Assembly (NCBI RefSeq): GCF_019793465.1
Contig: NZ_JAILYJ010000020.1
Span: 1 to 64,000 of the forward strand
Length of the DNA: 64,000 nucleotides
From: Rhizobium croatiense
GTDB taxonomy: Bacteria > Pseudomonadota > Alphaproteobacteria > Rhizobiales > Rhizobiaceae
Direction of reading: 5' to 3'
A program made the position numbers and the translations under genes. The notes under the pieces are model-generated. The model searched no databases, was not told the origin of the DNA, and worked only from the letters and a program-made list of their open reading frames with translations. Of the stretch, positions 61,819 to 64,000 are shown in pieces (positions within the stretch are counted from its first letter, which is position 1; each line of letters starts with the position of its first letter).

Positions 61819-62190
61819 TCATTGCCCGTCACGACTTTTTTCCCGCGACATCGTCTCCAGCTGCCCGGGAAGCTGTCCGTAAGCCACCAGAATCGATCGG
61901 ATCAGCCCCGGGAAGCGTTCGTCCAGTTCCGCGCAGCGGGTCTGGTTGCGCATCTCCACCCCTTGGCGCTCGCTGCGGATCAGCCCGGATTCGCGCAGCA
62001 CCTTGAAATGGTTGGAGAGGGACGATTTTGGAATGACACGGTCGCCGAGGTCGGCGAGCGCCGAGCACGTGCCGCCGCAGCCGGCGGTGGCAAGCTTTGC
62101 AAAGATGGCGACGCGCTCGGGATCGGACAGCGCATAAAGGATCGCCTCCGGCCGTATGTCCTCCAGGGCTGGGTGAAAGAGCGGTCGCAT
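61819..62190 (-). CDS. ArsR family transcriptional regulator
   Basis: 123 residues: ILYALSDPERVAIFAKLATAGCGGTCSALADLGDRVIPKSSLSNHFKVLRESGLIRSERQGVEMRNQTR is an ArsR winged-helix with the recognition helix SSLSNHFKVLRE. Only scattered Cys residues (CGGTC) could serve metal sensing. The ATG at 62190 is close after a TATATA -10. Divergent from an SDR gene with a palindrome between, so it most likely represses that gene and itself. Confidence 0.9.
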   Translation of the reverse strand: MRPLFHPALEDIRPEAILYALSDPERVAIFAKLATAGCGGTCSALADLGDRVIPKSSLSNHFKVLRESGLIRSERQGVEMRNQTRCAELDERFPGLIRSILVAYGQLPGQLETMSREKSRDGQ

Positions 62191-62196
62191 GAATTT

Positions 62197-62226
62197 TATA
62201 TAGCGCCCCTTGACATCGAGATCAAC
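62197..62226 (-). promoter_or_regulatory. Candidate promoter of the ArsR gene
   Basis: On the minus strand: TTGATC, 17 bp, TATATA, ending about 7-12 bp before the ATG at 62190. A TTGACA on the plus strand (62210-62215) is a candidate -35 for the divergent SDR gene. Confidence 0.45.
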
Positions 62227-62227
62227 A

Positions 62228-62244
62228 GTTCCGAATTTCTGAAC
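62228..62244. promoter_or_regulatory. Candidate ArsR operator palindrome
   Basis: GTTCCGAATTTCTGAAC: a 17-bp imperfect palindrome (14 of 17 positions self-complementary). It lies between the divergent ArsR and SDR genes, overlapping the expected -10 of the SDR promoter. Confidence 0.6.
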
Positions 62245-62296
62245 TACGGAACAAGCTGCCAATAACGGCGGCTGTCCGGATCAGAAGGAATTCAAA

Positions 62297-63043
62297 ATGG
62301 CGAAGCTTACCGGAAAGGTCGCAGTGGTCACAGGGGCCTCCAAAGGCATCGGCGCGGCGATTGCCAAGGCGCTCGCGGCCGAAGGGGCAAAGGTGGTGGT
62401 GAATTACGCCTCGAGCAAGGCGGGAGCCGACGCCGTGGTCGAGGCGATCGGCGCGGCCGGCGGCAAGGCCATCGCGGTTCAGGGCGATGTTTCCAAGGCC
62501 GAACAGGCGCAGGGGCTGGTCGATGCTGCCGTCAAGGAATTCGGCAAGCTCGATGTGCTCGTCAACAACTCCGGCGTCTACGAATTCGCCTCGATCGAGG
62601 AAGTGAGCGAGGAACATTATCGCCGCATCTTCGACGTCAACGTGCTCGGCGTTCTCCTGACCACCCAGGCGGCGGTCAAGCACCTCGGTGAAGGCGGCAG
62701 CGTCATCAACATCTCCTCGGTGGTCACCAGCATGGCGCCGCCGTCCTCCGCCGTCTACACCGGCACCAAGGGCGCCGTGGAGGGCATCAACAGCGTGCTC
62801 GCCAAGGAACTCGGCCCGCGCAAGATCCGCGTCAACGCCATCCTGCCGGGCATGGTCGAGACCGAGGGGACGCACACGGCCGGCGTCATCGGCTCGGATC
62901 TCGAGCAGACCGTCGTCGCCCAGACGCCGCTTGCCCGCATCGGCCAGCCGGACGATATCGCCGGCGTCGCGGTCTTCCTCGCGTCCGACGACGCCCGCTG
63001 GATGACCGGCGAACGGCTGGCCGCCAGCGGCGGTTTCCGCTGA
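62297..63043 (+). CDS. SDR family NAD(P)-dependent oxidoreductase
   Basis: 248 residues, classical SDR: TGASKGIG (~13-20), NNSGVYEF (Ser in place of the usual Ala of NNAG), INISSVVTS (catalytic Ser), YTGTK (YxxxK). Close to 3-oxoacyl-reductase-type members. Divergent from the ArsR gene, which likely controls it. Confidence 0.92.
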   Translation: MAKLTGKVAVVTGASKGIGAAIAKALAAEGAKVVVNYASSKAGADAVVEAIGAAGGKAIAVQGDVSKAEQAQGLVDAAVKEFGKLDVLVNNSGVYEFASIEEVSEEHYRRIFDVNVLGVLLTTQAAVKHLGEGGSVINISSVVTSMAPPSSAVYTGTKGAVEGINSVLAKELGPRKIRVNAILPGMVETEGTHTAGVIGSDLEQTVVAQTPLARIGQPDDIAGVAVFLASDDARWMTGERLAASGGFR

Positions 63044-63080
63044 GGGCATTTCCGCTCTCTTCGGATCACGGATTTAGGTG

Positions 63081-63179
63081 TTCAGGCCGGCGCCGGCCTG
63101 AAACCTCGATCCTGTTCTGAATAAAAGAGCAAGAGCATGATCCGTCAGAAAGCCGCTCAGGCTTATCGGTATCATGCTC
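63081..63179. repeat. RIME-like intergenic mosaic element, copy 2
   Basis: Two palindromes: TTCAGGCCGGC/GCCGGCCTGAA (63081-63102) and GAGCATGAT/ATCATGCTC (63133-63179), with ATCCTGTTCTGAAT between. The second palindrome and spacer match copy 1 at 3670-3780. The first arm is more diverged. Confidence 0.7.
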
Positions 63180-63282
63180 TCGCAGCGCTCGCGATTGTGC
63201 GCGTCCCGGCCATGACGATCGCATTGACGAAACTTACAAAGTCAATGCCGGAGCTCATCCATGCGCCGGCAAAGCGCGGTCA
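63180..63282. other. Short intergenic region after the SDR and before the LysR stop
   Basis: Between convergent genes. No gene recognised. Confidence 0.3.
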
Positions 63283-64000
63283 TCACCTGCCGATATAGGC
63301 GGCGAGTTCATCAGGCGTCCCGTTGGGGAAGGCCTGTTTCAAAAAGTCCAGGAACGCCGACACGCGCGCGCTCAGCAGCCGTCGGGAGGGGTAGAGCGTC
63401 CAGAGAGCGATCTCCGGGGCGTCGATGTCCCCCCAACTGACCAATGTGCCATCCGCCAGGTCGTGGCTCACCAGCGATATGGGAAGACGTCCTGCACCGA
63501 CGCCGGCGCGCACCGCATCGCGGATGGTGATGAGCGTGGACAAGGTGAGCACGGGCTCGATCCTGATCGTCGACTGGCCGCCTGATGTCTTCACCTGCCA
63601 TGTTTGCGCTTCGGCTGCGCCACGCGCAACGCCTGGAGCCGCACGTCCGCCGGTCGGGCGGGGAAGGTCGGGGCTTGCCACCACCACCAGCCGGTCGCGC
63701 AGAAAGGCCCGTCCGACCAGGCTTTCGTCGGGATCGGGATTGACCCGGATGACCAGGTCGTAGCCTTCCTCGATCATATCGATGGACCGGTCCTCACTCG
63801 TCACCTCAAGCCTCACCTCGGGATATTTGAGGGCAAAGCCGGCGGCGATCCTGCCCATGGCGGTCTGGGAAAAATGCAACGGCGCGCTGATCCGCAATTT
63901 CCCCTTTGGTTTCTGACCGCCGGAGGCAATCGCCGAAGCCGTCTCGTCGAGTTCGGCAAGCAGTGCCGCCGTCCGCTCGAAGAGCGCCCGTCCTTCTTCT
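63283..64000 (-). CDS. LysR family transcriptional regulator, N-terminal HTH beyond the window
   Basis: The minus-strand frame is open to the window edge. The visible part includes a helical linker (ERTAALLAELDETASAIASGG) and a LysR substrate-binding domain: KLRISAPLHFSQTAMGRIAAGFALKYPEVRLEVTSEDR, EEGYDLVIRVN, GRAFLRDRLVVVASPDL, DAVRAGVGAGRLP, LYPSRRLLSARVSAFLDFL. The mid-region after SPDLPR is alanine/glycine-rich and unlike the usual LysR pattern. The HTH is outside the window. Confidence 0.85.
   Translation of the reverse strand, partial: EEGRALFERTAALLAELDETASAIASGGQKPKGKLRISAPLHFSQTAMGRIAAGFALKYPEVRLEVTSEDRSIDMIEEGYDLVIRVNPDPDESLVGRAFLRDRLVVVASPDLPRPTGGRAAPGVARGAAEAQTWQVKTSGGQSTIRIEPVLTLSTLITIRDAVRAGVGAGRLPISLVSHDLADGTLVSWGDIDAPEIALWTLYPSRRLLSARVSAFLDFLKQAFPNGTPDELAAYIGR

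Noticed and set aside
1..64000. tRNA, rRNA or origin of replication
   Set aside because: No cloverleaf, rRNA-like sequence, repABC genes or iteron-like array was seen.

Overview
The window looks like accessory DNA from a Rhizobiaceae-type alphaproteobacterium (inference). The case rests on high GC, lineage-typical families (DUF982, DUF1236, DUF2277, DUF2200, TPR-class III cyclases, TRAP and SLC13 transporters), two RIME-like mosaic palindromes, an alphaproteobacterial GTTC-N7-GTTC SOS box, and a four-hairpin cuckoo-type sRNA. There are no ribosomal, tRNA or core housekeeping genes. Decayed genes, an IS66 remnant and palindromic repeats are frequent, which suggests a chromid, a plasmid or a flexible chromosomal region.

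Layout. 1-2535: N-terminal part of a huge secreted repeat protein on the minus strand, built of 98-residue cadherin-like units. 2.9-11.2 kb: small stress and accessory genes (GFA enzyme, CpdA-like phosphodiesterase, BON and DUF1236 proteins, a variant SRAP protein, a GGDEF-EAL protein, an SGNH esterase, DUF982 genes), with a duplicated gene end on both sides of the GGDEF-EAL gene. 11.5-15.6 kb: an SLC13-type anion transporter facing a carbonic anhydrase-SulP operon. 15.9-19.8 kb: methyltransferase, acetyltransferase and small unknown genes. 19.8-22.8 kb: a DNA-repair island in which a compact SRAP operon and an ATP-dependent DNA ligase diverge from one SOS box. 23.4-29.4 kb: a TPR cyclase, then an MFS-SDR-cyclophilin-like-lipocalin-like operon with a divergent LysR gene. 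30-36.3 kb: a TRAP transporter operon, a second MFS gene and an AraC gene. 36.3-41.1 kb: a broken ECF sigma gene, then a periplasmic binding protein directly upstream of a membrane receptor cyclase. 41.5-45.7 kb: an acyltransferase and a set of exported small enzymes around an AraC regulator. 45.9-52.9 kb: two more TPR cyclases around a periplasmic cytochrome c / CHRD / sugar dehydrogenase group. 53-56.4 kb: an unknown gene, the IS66 remnant and a PHB-depolymerase-type esterase. 56.6-56.8 kb: the sRNA. 56.8-64 kb: regulators, methyltransferase, small stress genes, a palindrome cluster, an ArsR-SDR divergent pair, and a LysR gene cut by the window end.

Three themes stand out. First, second-messenger signalling is dense: four class III nucleotide cyclases, one GGDEF-EAL protein and one CpdA-like phosphodiesterase lie within 50 kb. 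Second, there is an SOS-linked repair island. Third, a plus-strand RNA at about 56629-56789 carries four consecutive hairpins, each showing the anti-Shine-Dalgarno-like loop CCUCCUCCC; this is the most distinctive non-coding element in the window.
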